From an uncultured Arthrobacter sp. (lineage in GTDB: Bacteria > Actinomycetota > Actinomycetes > Actinomycetales > Micrococcaceae): a stretch of DNA of 41,328 nucleotides. Below, piece after piece: positions 34,058 through 41,328 of the stretch; position 1 is the stretch's first letter, and each line of letters begins with the position of its first letter. The position numbers and the translations under genes are program-made. The notes beneath the pieces were generated by a model. It was given only the letters and a program-made list of their open reading frames with translations. It had not been told where the DNA came from and did not search any database. Location: the NCBI RefSeq assembly GCF_947495145.1, contig NZ_CANLXP010000028.1:1-41328 (forward strand), given 5' to 3'.

Positions 34058-35002
34058 TCAGGGGCGCGAGCCGTCATCAGCGGCGACGGGCAATCCCGTT
34101 TCCGCGTCCTCGCGGTCTTGGGAGCCAAGCACATTCCCGATACCTTTGAGTGCTTCTCCTACTTCACTGGGGATGATCCACAGTTTGTTCGAGTTGCCTT
34201 CAGCGAGCTTGGGCAGCGTCTGCAGGTATTGATAAGCGAGCAGCTTCTGTGTGGGGTTGCCCTTGTGAATGGCATCGAAGACCTTCTGGATGGCTTGCGA
34301 CTCACCGTCAGCTCTCAGGATGGCGGCCTTCGCGTCGCCTTCAGCAGCAAGGATGGCTGCTTGCCGCTGCCCTTCTGCGGTAAGAATTTGTGACTGCTTG
34401 GTGCCTTCTGCGGTGAGGATAGCGGCTCGCCGATCGCGCTCCGCTCGCATCTGCTTCTCCATGGAGTCCTGGATGGAGTGCGGCGGGTCGATCGCCTTGA
34501 GTTCAACGCGTGAGACCCGGATGCCCCAGCGACCGGTTGCGTCATCGAGGACACCGCGCAGCTGGCCGTTGATCTGGTCACGCGAGGTCAGTGCTTCCTC
34601 AAGATTCAGCCCACCGACAACATTGCGCAGGGTGGTGGTGGTCAGCTGCTCGACCGCCTGGATGTAGTTCGCGATTTCATACGTCGCAGCACGGGCATCC
34701 GTAACCTGGAAGTAGACCACCGTATCGATGGACACCACCAGGTTGTCCTCGGTGATCACGGGTTGCGGGGGGAAGGAAACGACCTGTTCGCGAAGGTCGA
34801 GGAGCGGCAACAGCCGGTCGACAAAGGGGATCAGGATTGTGAGGCCGGGCTGAAGCGTCCGCTGATACTTCCCGAGCCGTTCGACTACACCGGCGCGCGC
34901 CTGCGGAATAATCCGCACGGACTTCACCAGGACGATCAGGACGAAAACGACCAGAACAATCAGAACTATGGTGAGTCCGATTGTGCCTGAATCTGTGAAC
35001 AT
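34058..35002 (-). CDS. SPFH/band 7 (stomatin-like) membrane protein
   Basis: This 314-residue protein has one N-terminal membrane helix (about 5-27) followed by a band 7 domain (VRIIPQARAGVVERLGKYQRTL, GLTILIPFVDRL, DNLVVSIDTVVYFQVTD) and a long charged Ala/Glu-rich coiled coil (about 190-265) that mediates oligomerisation. It is like bacterial QmcA/YbbK stomatin homologues. The ATG at 35002 follows AAGGGGAACC; a frame to 35185 lies inside the upstream NfeD gene and is rejected. The partner NfeD gene begins upstream on the same strand, 37 bases away, the usual stomatin operon. Confidence 0.88.
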   Translation of the reverse strand: MFTDSGTIGLTIVLIVLVVFVLIVLVKSVRIIPQARAGVVERLGKYQRTLQPGLTILIPFVDRLLPLLDLREQVVSFPPQPVITEDNLVVSIDTVVYFQVTDARAATYEIANYIQAVEQLTTTTLRNVVGGLNLEEALTSRDQINGQLRGVLDDATGRWGIRVSRVELKAIDPPHSIQDSMEKQMRAERDRRAAILTAEGTKQSQILTAEGQRQAAILAAEGDAKAAILRADGESQAIQKVFDAIHKGNPTQKLLAYQYLQTLPKLAEGNSNKLWIIPSEVGEALKGIGNVLGSQDREDAETGLPVAADDGSRP

Positions 35003-35039
35003 GGTTCCCCTTGTGTTGTGAATGGTGCAGGGCGTCGTA

Positions 35040-35519
35040 TCAAGACGAGGTGATCGGACCGCTATCAGCCTGCTGTGTGCCGACCACGACTGCGGTGGCA
35101 CCGTCGATGCGGGAGACCGTGACCCGGCTCCCTGCGGGGAGCAAGGAACCATCGGCGGTCCGTGCAGTCCAGGTATCGCCCCCAAGCTTGACGGTTCCGC
35201 TCTGTCCGGTCACCGGTTCGAGGGTGAGGGCATCTTCGCCGATCAACCGATCGATATTGCTCAACTGTTCGACCGTTCCGCGTTTCAGGTGCTTCAGCGC
35301 CACCGGCCGAACCAGCAGAACCATCAGGAGCGAGACTACGCAGAAGATCACGACCTGGATGAAGAAGGTGGTTCCCGCAAGCGCGCCTATGAGTCCGGCA
35401 AGGGCGCCTGTTGCAAGCATGAGGAAGAACAGGTCGAGGGTCAGTGTTTCAACGGCGGCCAGACCGAGCATAAGCACCAGCCAGAGTATCCAGGTGTTTT
35501 GTACCAGCCAGTCAACCAT
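35040..35519 (-). CDS. NfeD-like membrane protein
   Basis: This 159-residue protein has three or four hydrophobic segments in its first 90 residues and a C-terminal soluble OB-fold domain (LIGEDALTLEPVTGQSGTVKLGGDTW, about 95-120). This is the short NfeD type without the serine protease part (NfeD1b). It partners with stomatin-like proteins and may influence their assembly. The ATG at 35519 follows GGAGGGAAGG. It is transcribed first in the two-gene operon with the SPFH gene. Confidence 0.87.
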   Translation of the reverse strand: MVDWLVQNTWILWLVLMLGLAAVETLTLDLFFLMLATGALAGLIGALAGTTFFIQVVIFCVVSLLMVLLVRPVALKHLKRGTVEQLSNIDRLIGEDALTLEPVTGQSGTVKLGGDTWTARTADGSLLPAGSRVTVSRIDGATAVVVGTQQADSGPITSS

Positions 35520-35626
35520 TGCTTCCTTCCCTCCTGAGGACACCGGTAGACACTGCAATCATCTGCCTGTGCCTGCTTCCATCATGTCAAACGTTGACAA
35601 CGAAATATAGCCCCGGCGGAATATCC

Positions 35627-36511
35627 TTATGTCTTCGATACTTCCCTGATGCGGCGGCGGAAGACCTGCAGAGTGAAGGCCGCTGTAACTGACGAAGCAG
35701 GAGTGGAGAACCCGGCCTCAGACGGAGCGCTGTGGTGACCAGCTGGTCCCATAGCAGCGACATTCCCGACATCCGCGGGGGAAAGCGCCATCTGAAATTC
35801 CACCGTTCGCGATTCGATCGTCTCGAATCCGTCTGCCATGGAGGCTGCGACGTCGTTATCCTTCCCCGGACGGATGTCGAGGAGCCGGGCGCCTTCTGCT
35901 ATCTCCTGCAGGTGGCGGGGCAGGGGAGTGACAACGAGCAGAGTCGCGCCGTCCCGGCACACGCGTGCGAACTCAGGGGCATTTCGTGGCGCGAAGACGT
36001 TGAGCGCCAGGTCTACGCTGGCTTCCCCAAGGGGCAGCGGCCGCCAGACATCCCATACCAGGCAGAGGGCGTCGGGCAGTAACCTGGCTGCCCGACGCAA
36101 CGCGAATTTCGAAATGTCCAAAGCAACAGCTGCACGTGCGTTCACCCGTTCCCGGACTGCGGCGAGATAGTACCCGGTTCCGGCTCCGACATCCAGGACA
36201 ACTGGCCGCTCGACCGCAAATTCTGCTGCCGCTGTGGACAGTGCATCCGCCAGCGGCCGAAAGTGGCCGCTGCCAAGAAAGTCGATGCGCGCCTGCACCA
36301 TTGCTGCCGTATCCGCTGCGAAGGCAGTTCCCCGTCCAGTCAAAAGGTTGAAGTAACCCTGCCTGGCGGCATCGAAGCGGTGTCCGCGCCGACAACGAAG
36401 AAAGCGTGCACCGCCGTCGTTCTTGGGAAGTACTGCGCATCGAGCATGTTCCACGTCCAGGGGATCCTCACAGACCGGACAGAGCAGGAGCGGTTCCGGA
36501 GTAGACGACAC
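35627..36511 (-). CDS. RlmA-like 23S rRNA (guanine-N1)-methyltransferase
   Basis: This 294-residue protein carries an N-terminal zinc ribbon with CPVC (about 11-14) and CRRGHRFD (about 39-46), followed by QGYFNLL, the pattern specific for RlmA(I)/(II). A SAM-binding motif VVLDVGAGTGYYLAAV (about 106-121) comes next. RlmA enzymes methylate G745 or G748 in helix 35 of 23S rRNA, the latter linked to tylosin tolerance; which position is modified cannot be told. The GTG at 36511 is chosen because TACGAT lies exactly 6 bases upstream. A frame to 36595 would overlap the divergent S9 peptidase gene. Confidence 0.82.
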   Translation of the reverse strand: MSSTPEPLLLCPVCEDPLDVEHARCAVLPKNDGGARFLRCRRGHRFDAARQGYFNLLTGRGTAFAADTAAMVQARIDFLGSGHFRPLADALSTAAAEFAVERPVVLDVGAGTGYYLAAVRERVNARAAVALDISKFALRRAARLLPDALCLVWDVWRPLPLGEASVDLALNVFAPRNAPEFARVCRDGATLLVVTPLPRHLQEIAEGARLLDIRPGKDNDVAASMADGFETIESRTVEFQMALSPADVGNVAAMGPAGHHSAPSEAGFSTPASSVTAAFTLQVFRRRIREVSKT

Positions 36512-36517
36512 CCGACC

Positions 36518-36523
36518 ATCGTA
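36518..36523 (-). promoter_or_regulatory. Candidate leaderless -10 box of the RlmA-like gene
   Basis: On the minus strand this reads TACGAT, 6 bases before the GTG at 36511. Confidence 0.4.
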
Positions 36524-36562
36524 GGTGGATCTTCGACTTTGAGCGGCAGTGCCTGCGGGGCA

Positions 36563-36568
36563 TAGTCT
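36563..36568 (+). promoter_or_regulatory. Candidate leaderless -10 box of the S9 peptidase gene
   Basis: TAGTCT stands 7 bases before the GTG at 36576. The divergent RlmA-like gene has its own box about 45 bases away. Confidence 0.4.
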
Positions 36569-36575
36569 CGTAGTT

Positions 36576-38591
36576 GTGAAACCAAACACACTCAATCTGC
36601 TGAATTCAGTGAGCGCACCCTCGCTCCACCCGGACGCCGACCGCTGCGTAGTCTCTGTGACCCGGCCTGACTACGACGCCGATGCTTACGTCGGTCAATT
36701 GTGGGAGGTGCCGCTGGATAACCGTTCGCCCCGGCGCCTCACCAGGGGTTTCAGGGACACCGCACCCCGATACTCGCCGGACGGAACTGCCCTGGCCTTT
36801 CTGCGGGCGGACCAGGGCGGCAAGCCCCAGGTGTTCCTGGCGGAGAGCAGGGGAGGAGAACCGCAGCAGCTGACGGATCAGCCGCTCGGCGTTTCCGGCT
36901 TTGAATGGTCTCCGGACTCACGACGCCTGGTGCTAACGGCCCGAGTGCCCGAGGAAGGCCGCTACGGAACTGTGGACGGTGTATCCGCCGGGCAGGAGGA
37001 TCCGCGGCTCGTCAGCGGCTTCAAGTACCAGATGAACGGTGTCGGTTACATCGGGGACAAAAGGTCGCACCTGTTCCTCCTGGATGTACCGGCGCTGGGG
37101 GAGGAGCCCTTCGTGAAGCCAGTGGGACGGGCTGCCCGCTCAACGGAAGAGGACGCAACGTCTGCGTTCCCGGCCCTGAAGCAGCTCACCGATTCGGATG
37201 CCGACCATTCAGCCCCAATGTTCGCCGCGGACGGGTCGCGCATCCTCTTCAGCGCCGCACTCGAGCCCGATTCCGCAACAAGCCTCCGCTCGGACATCTA
37301 TTCCATTGCCCTGGACGGCAGCGACCGGCAGCGCCTGACCAATTTCACCGACGACCTCCTCAGCTGCGGCAATCCGGTCCACAGCGAGGACGGGCAGTGG
37401 CTCTACTATCTTGGCAGTTCGCTCTCATCCACCGGCGTCGACTTCGTCGCTCGTAACACGGCTCTGTATGTTGCGCCGGTCAGCGACCCCACCCAGGTAC
37501 AGGTGCTCACCGACCCCGAGACCCATGACCTCGGGGAGGTTGGCGAGATCGTTCGGGCGGGGAAGGATAGCGTGTTGGTCTTCAACCGCAGCCGCGGTGC
37601 CGGAGACCTGCGCCTGGTCGATTCCCGGGGAAACATGCAGACGATCGCGGACGGCGGGTATGTAGTGACCGGCGCTGCAAGCGTAAATGGCGTGGTCGTC
37701 GCCGCCTATACGGATCCGGCCACCATGGGCGACGTCGCGCGGATCGAAGGCGGATCGCTGACCAGGCTTACCGACTTTTCTGCGAACCTGCGCAGCGAAT
37801 CCACGGTGATTGAGCCCCGCGAAGAAACGTTTACTGCGCCGGATGGCTACCCGGTTCACGGTTGGGTGCTCGTTCCCGAGGGGGAGGGCCCACATCCGGT
37901 GCTCCTCAACATTCACGGCGGCCCTTACGCGCAGTACGGCTGGGGCTACTTCGATGAAGCGCAAGTCTACGCAGAGGCCGGATACGCGGTTCTGATGTGC
38001 AATCCGCGCGGCGCAGCTGGCTACGGCCAGGAACACGGCCGCGTGATCAGGGAAGCCATGGGGACGGTGGACATGCAGGACGTTCTCGCATTCCTCGAGG
38101 GTGCGGTGCAGAAGTACGACCAGCTCGACGGCGACAGGCTGGGCGTCATGGGCGGTTCCTACGGCGGTTACCTGACAGCCTGGCTGATTGCCAACGACCA
38201 CCGGTTCCAGGGAGCCGTCGTTGAACGGGGTTTCCTTGATCCGGAATCGTTCATCGGCTCTTCGGACATCGGGTGGTTCTTCTCGGAGGCCTACACCGGA
38301 TCGGATCCTGAGAGGGTGCGGGCACAAAGCCCGTATGCGCATGTCGACAAGGTACGTACGCCCACCTTCGTCGTTCACTCGGAGGAGGATCTGCGCTGTC
38401 CGCTGGAACAGGCGCAGCGCTACTACACCGCCCTGAAGCGTCATGGAGTCGACGCTGAAATGCTGATTTTTCCGGGGGAGACGCACGAGTTGTCGCGTTC
38501 CGGCACCCCCTGGCACCGGCGTCAGCGTTTCGAGCACATTCTGCGATGGTGGGCGGACAAGTTGCCGAGCAAGAAGAACCAGCCGGCGTGA
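36576..38591 (+). CDS. S9 family prolyl oligopeptidase-type serine peptidase
   Basis: This 671-residue cytoplasmic protein starts with a beta-propeller of WD40/TolB-like repeats (PDADRCVVSVTR, YSPDGTALAFLR, WSPDSRRLVL, FAADGSRILFSA, residues about 15-420). A C-terminal alpha/beta hydrolase follows. The nucleophile is in MGGSYGGYL (about 525-533), the aspartate in EEDLRCP (about 603) and the histidine in GETHELS (about 635). This is the acylaminoacyl-peptidase/dipeptidyl-peptidase layout. No signal peptide is present. The GTG start gives MKPNTLNLL. Confidence 0.9.
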   Translation: MKPNTLNLLNSVSAPSLHPDADRCVVSVTRPDYDADAYVGQLWEVPLDNRSPRRLTRGFRDTAPRYSPDGTALAFLRADQGGKPQVFLAESRGGEPQQLTDQPLGVSGFEWSPDSRRLVLTARVPEEGRYGTVDGVSAGQEDPRLVSGFKYQMNGVGYIGDKRSHLFLLDVPALGEEPFVKPVGRAARSTEEDATSAFPALKQLTDSDADHSAPMFAADGSRILFSAALEPDSATSLRSDIYSIALDGSDRQRLTNFTDDLLSCGNPVHSEDGQWLYYLGSSLSSTGVDFVARNTALYVAPVSDPTQVQVLTDPETHDLGEVGEIVRAGKDSVLVFNRSRGAGDLRLVDSRGNMQTIADGGYVVTGAASVNGVVVAAYTDPATMGDVARIEGGSLTRLTDFSANLRSESTVIEPREETFTAPDGYPVHGWVLVPEGEGPHPVLLNIHGGPYAQYGWGYFDEAQVYAEAGYAVLMCNPRGAAGYGQEHGRVIREAMGTVDMQDVLAFLEGAVQKYDQLDGDRLGVMGGSYGGYLTAWLIANDHRFQGAVVERGFLDPESFIGSSDIGWFFSEAYTGSDPERVRAQSPYAHVDKVRTPTFVVHSEEDLRCPLEQAQRYYTALKRHGVDAEMLIFPGETHELSRSGTPWHRRQRFEHILRWWADKLPSKKNQPA

Positions 38592-38616
38592 TCCGGCGCC
38601 TCGGGCAGCGTGGTGT

Positions 38617-39246
38617 CTAGAAGTTCAGCGAGCGCTGAGCCAGTTCGATACCGGGCTGCGCCCAGCGCTCACTGTAGGCCGTACTGCTCATGAGCGAGCG
38701 CGTCTTCGCCTTGTCGATGTAGACGACGCCGTCCAGGTGATCGGTCTCATGCTGGACGATACGGGCAGGCCACCCAGTGAATTGTCGGGTGGCCTGCAAT
38801 CCGTCAGGAGTCTGGTATTCCAGTTGGACCGTGCGGTGCCGCTCAACTACGGCCTGCCATCCGCTGAAGGACAGGCAGCCCTCGAAGAATGACGCCGTTT
38901 CCCGGCCGACCGGTGTGTACGTCGGATTGATCACGGCGAGATAGGGCAGCGGCGGCCGTTCCCGAACTCCGGCAATTTCGTCGGGCTGGGGAAGAACATC
39001 CTCGATGACGGCCAGACGCAGGGGAATGCCAAGTTGCGGCGCAGCCAGACCCACGCCGGGTGCATCGTGCATCGCTTTTCTCATGACCGCGAGAAGTTCG
39101 GCGAGCTCGGCATCATCCACCTGGCCGTCAAACGGCGCCGCGGGATTCCGCAGAACCGGATCGCCGAGCTGGACGATAGGCGGCCGCTCCTGATCAATAA
39201 TTCCGCGCACCAGTGACCGAATATCCGCCCGAGGGTAGGTTTCCAT
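38617..39246 (-). CDS. def: Peptide deformylase
   Basis: This 209-residue metalloenzyme removes the formyl group from the initiator methionine of new proteins. All three motifs are present: GVGLAAPQ (64-71), EGCLS (Glu122, metal-binding Cys124, Leu125, Ser126) and HETDH (His166 and His170 as metal ligands, Glu167 catalytic). The C-terminus is long compared with the minimal enzyme. The ATG at 39246 is preferred over the one at 39249 because TAGGAT is then 6 bases upstream. That box contains the stop codon of the MFS gene on the same strand. No fmt gene is adjacent. Confidence 0.92.
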   Translation of the reverse strand: METYPRADIRSLVRGIIDQERPPIVQLGDPVLRNPAAPFDGQVDDAELAELLAVMRKAMHDAPGVGLAAPQLGIPLRLAVIEDVLPQPDEIAGVRERPPLPYLAVINPTYTPVGRETASFFEGCLSFSGWQAVVERHRTVQLEYQTPDGLQATRQFTGWPARIVQHETDHLDGVVYIDKAKTRSLMSSTAYSERWAQPGIELAQRSLNF

Positions 39247-39252
39247 CATCCC

Positions 39253-39258
39253 ATCCTA
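39253..39258 (-). promoter_or_regulatory. Candidate leaderless -10 box of def inside the upstream stop codon
   Basis: On the minus strand this reads TAGGAT, 6 bases before the ATG at 39246. Its first three bases are the TAG stop of the MFS gene. Confidence 0.4.
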
Positions 39259-40524
39259 GATTCGCTGTGCAGCGTCGGGTGCCTTCCGCGGCACGCTGTA
39301 GAACGCCAGCGCAATAGCCAGGCCATTAATCCCCGCAAGCACCAGGAACGCCCTTGAGTAGCTTCCGAGAAGGACAGCCAGTCCTGCACCCGCCCAGGGA
39401 CCCAACGCAGTGGCCAGCGTAATCGGTGAAGCAACGAGCGCGGTCAGGCGGCCGTAGTGCGCGGAGCCCCAGCGATCCGTCACGGCGGTCGCATGCAGCA
39501 GGGTGAAGATTCCCCTGGCCACACCTGCCGCCAGCGCGATCAGTACCGCGGCGGCGAAGGTTTCCGTGAGTCCAAGCAGCGCCGTCGTGAGCGTTGTTGC
39601 AAACAGCACGAGCGCAGTCCTCAGCCGGAGCGGCAGCCGTTCAAACAGGCCGTAGCCCAACCGGCCGAGAACCTGCCCGATGCCGCCGATTCCCAGCGCC
39701 GTGGCTGCCAGGGTGGTGTTGATCCCGCGTTCGGTCAGCAGCGGGACCAGGTTGATGACGGCGGCAAACGACGCCAGCGCGGCGAGGCTGACGGCTGCGA
39801 CGAGAGCCAGAAAGGGCAGGCTCCTGATGATGTCAGTCGGGGGGCTGGGTGAGAACACCGCACCGTCCGCATCCTCCCTGTGCGGCTCCCAGTGCCTTCG
39901 GAGTCCGAAGAAGTGCGCGGGGACAGTGACGACGAAAAGCGCGCCGGCAAGGATCAGATAGGTGATGCGCCAGCCGACGCCGGCGGTGATCAGGGCTGTC
40001 AGTGGAGCGAAAATGGTGCTGGCCAACCCGCCGACAATGGTGAGGATCGTGAGCGCCCGCGTGCGCCCGAGGCCCCACCAGCGTGTCACGGCGGCGAACG
40101 CCGGCGGATACAGCACCATACCCATGGCGACGCCGGCAAGCACCCAGCCGGTGAAAAACAGCGGCAGGCTGCCGGCCAGAGCGACGAGGCACAGCGCGGG
40201 TGCGGCAAGAAGGGATCCGATTGTCATAACCGCCCGTGGGCCGTTGCGGTCCAGAATCCGCCCGACGACCAGTCCAGTGAGCGCCGAGCAGACCAGGCCG
40301 ATCGAAAACGCGCCGTTGACGACCGGCAAAGACCAACCGGTGGTTACGCTGATCTCGCCCGCGAGAACCGGGAACGCGTAGAACAGAATGCCCCAACTGG
40401 TGATTTCCGTCAGGCACAGGACAATCAGCACGTTCCGCCGCGAAACGTCCCGACTGCCCCTTCCGAACGTGCTCCATAAAGTGCCGATAATCGACATTAT
40501 GTCAAGTAACCGATCCAGAGACAC
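39256..40524 (-). CDS. MFS transporter
   Basis: This membrane protein of about 422 residues has around 12 hydrophobic segments. The cytoplasmic loop 2-3 motif is in GLVVGRILDRNGPRAVM (about 74-90), typical of the major facilitator superfamily. Substrate not indicated. The start is uncertain: a GTG at 40524 gives the full frame, while an ATG at 40499 would shorten it by nine residues and would lie inside the palindrome at 40491-40505. Neither has a good ribosome binding site. It is upstream of def on the same strand. Confidence 0.78.
   Translation of the reverse strand: MSLDRLLDIMSIIGTLWSTFGRGSRDVSRRNVLIVLCLTEITSWGILFYAFPVLAGEISVTTGWSLPVVNGAFSIGLVCSALTGLVVGRILDRNGPRAVMTIGSLLAAPALCLVALAGSLPLFFTGWVLAGVAMGMVLYPPAFAAVTRWWGLGRTRALTILTIVGGLASTIFAPLTALITAGVGWRITYLILAGALFVVTVPAHFFGLRRHWEPHREDADGAVFSPSPPTDIIRSLPFLALVAAVSLAALASFAAVINLVPLLTERGINTTLAATALGIGGIGQVLGRLGYGLFERLPLRLRTALVLFATTLTTALLGLTETFAAAVLIALAAGVARGIFTLLHATAVTDRWGSAHYGRLTALVASPITLATALGPWAGAGLAVLLGSYSRAFLVLAGINGLAIALAFYSVPRKAPDAAQRI
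40491..40505. promoter_or_regulatory. Odd-centred palindrome at the MFS gene start
   Basis: GACAT-A-ATGTC is a perfect 5-bp dyad around one base, extending to TTGACAT/ATGTCGA with one mismatch. It overlaps the start region of the transporter gene and could be the operator of a local regulator, or part of a TTGACA -35 element. No regulator gene lies adjacent. Confidence 0.3.
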
Positions 40525-40608
40525 CCGGAAGAGGCGCGCCCATGTACGCCCCCCTTCCGCCTTGGATGTTCAAGGAACACTTTCGGTCGACGGATGTCAG
40601 GCGTCCTG

Positions 40609-41028
40609 CTACTGCTGCGGAGTACCGGCGATGTTGATCAGCCACGCCACACCAAACTTGTCGGTGCACATACCGAAATGATCGCCCCACGGTGCAACTT
40701 CGAGCGGCACAGTTACCGTTCCGTCGCCTGAGAGCCGGTCCCAGTAACCACGCAGCTCGCCCTCATTTTCACCGCTCAGGGATATCGAGTACGTGTTGCC
40801 CGGCGTGTAATCCATGCTGTTCGGCGTGTCAGCCGCCATCAAAACCATTCCGCTATCGGTGGTAAGCATGCCGTGCATGATTTTGTCCAGCTCGCTCTCG
40901 TCCTCACTGGCGTGAAAGTCGCGGAACGTGCTGAGGGCGATTTCACCACCGAAGACGGACTGGTAGTAAGTCATTGCCTCCCTGGCGGTATCACGGAAGC
41001 CAAGGTAAGGATTAAGGCGTGTGCTCAT
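40609..41028 (-). CDS. VOC/PhnB-like glyoxalase-fold protein
   Basis: This 139-residue protein begins with NPYLGFRDTAREAMTYYQSVFGGE, the N-terminal signature of PhnB-like proteins in the vicinal-oxygen-chelate superfamily. It continues with IMHGMLTTDSGMVLMAAD and ends VAPWGDHFGMCTDKFGVAWLINI. Members of this group are often annotated as 3-demethylubiquinone methyltransferase-like, but no methyltransferase motif exists; the function is unknown. The ATG at 41028 follows GAGGAGACC. A frame to 41082 has no supporting site. Confidence 0.85.
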   Translation of the reverse strand: MSTRLNPYLGFRDTAREAMTYYQSVFGGEIALSTFRDFHASEDESELDKIMHGMLTTDSGMVLMAADTPNSMDYTPGNTYSISLSGENEGELRGYWDRLSGDGTVTVPLEVAPWGDHFGMCTDKFGVAWLINIAGTPQQ

Positions 41029-41328
41029 ATCGGTCTCCTCGTGTCGCACTTGCGAAGCGCCGGTCCCTCTCATCCGAGGCACGCTTGCAGCACTCCGTCA
41101 CCATAGTGCACCACGAAGGGCTTGACGCACAGTGCCGCCGCCAACCCGAGCCACGCCATCTCCACGCCGGGATACACGACGCAGCGAGTTAGCCATCCGG
41201 AGTAAGTACCTGCCGCTAGGGGCGATACAGCTAAGCCTTGATCCACCGATCGGCTGTTGATTGTGATTGGTTTCCGGGACGCGACGGAGTTCTGGTTCTT
41301 GGGCAGGGCTGATCGTGCGGCCTTGCTG
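41029..41328. other. End region without a clear gene
   Basis: Nothing convincing is seen on either strand up to about 41240. From a GTG at 41263 (or TTG at 41257) a plus frame stays open to the window end (GFRDATEFWFLGRADRAALL). It might be the start of a gene, but without a ribosome binding site it is only a possibility. Confidence 0.35.

Noticed and set aside
35003..35185. Extended N-terminus of the SPFH protein
   Set aside because: It overlaps the NfeD coding region, and AAGGGGAACC lies directly before the ATG at 35002.
37425..38537. 370-codon minus-strand frame
   Set aside because: Antisense of the catalytic domain of the S9 peptidase, which is certain.
40658..40666. TTGTCGGTG, which resembles the first half of the PafBC-type (RecA-NDp) promoter motif; further minus-strand copies at 34612-34620 and near 6703
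   Set aside because: None is followed after 8 bases by TANNNT, and all lie inside coding genes where protein sequence explains the bases. I found no convincing PafBC target promoter in the window.
1..41328. CRISPR arrays, rRNA, tRNA or prophage genes
   Set aside because: I saw no regularly spaced repeat arrays with unique spacers, no tRNA-like cloverleaf in the intergenic regions, and no phage structural or integrase genes.

Overview
This is high-GC actinobacterial chromosome, most likely from the Micrococcaceae (Arthrobacter or a relative). It carries a complete Pup-proteasome locus, the mycothiol ligase mshC, RbpA, a polyprenol-phosphate mannosyltransferase, and a pafB-pafC gene pair fused into one reading frame, as is known for Arthrobacter. 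The gene order uppP, mshC, PAC2, (HAD, M50), trmI, arc/mpa, dop, pup, prcB, prcA, pafA, pafBC, tatA, tatC, helY follows the order known from Mycobacterium tuberculosis (uppP to helY).

Region by region. Positions 1-1691 are a damaged IS21-type insertion sequence: istA has lost its N-terminal part, istB looks intact, and one transposon end with four spaced repeats is visible. The IS abuts the 3' remnant of another gene (1692-2008). Positions 2169-5392 are an accessory stretch of a GNAT acetyltransferase, small membrane proteins and two lipoproteins. Positions 5576-9555 hold an M20 peptidase, an acyl-CoA dehydrogenase, small actinobacterial proteins, and an aldo/keto reductase-fold protein whose four catalytic residues all appear replaced. 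Positions 9661-15912 run from uppP and mshC through PAC2, a HAD phosphatase and an M50 protease to trmI. Positions 16021-22601 are the pupylation/proteasome operon. Positions 22731-30529 hold two FKBP-type prolyl isomerases, the fused DNA-damage regulator PafBC, a small membrane protein, TatA/TatC and a Ski2-like helicase.

Positions 30565-33834 hold an amidohydrolase, a 415-base intergenic region with a near-consensus promoter and long inverted repeats (a candidate structured RNA or leader), the mannosyltransferase, and rbpA on the opposite strand. Positions 34058-41028 are mostly minus-strand genes: an SPFH/NfeD pair, an RlmA-like methyltransferase, peptide deformylase, an MFS transporter and a VOC protein, with an S9 peptidase on the plus strand. 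The last 300 bases contain no convincing gene.

How the genes work together: Pup is deamidated by Dop and ligated to substrates by PafA. Arc unfolds the pupylated proteins and feeds them to the PrcA/PrcB core particle. PafBC is a transcriptional activator of DNA-repair genes and lies downstream in the same locus. A recurring signal is a TANNNT box placed 6-7 bases before the start codon with no ribosome binding site. It appears at fourteen genes, suggests leaderless transcription, and decides several start codons. No rRNA, tRNA, CRISPR array or prophage was seen.
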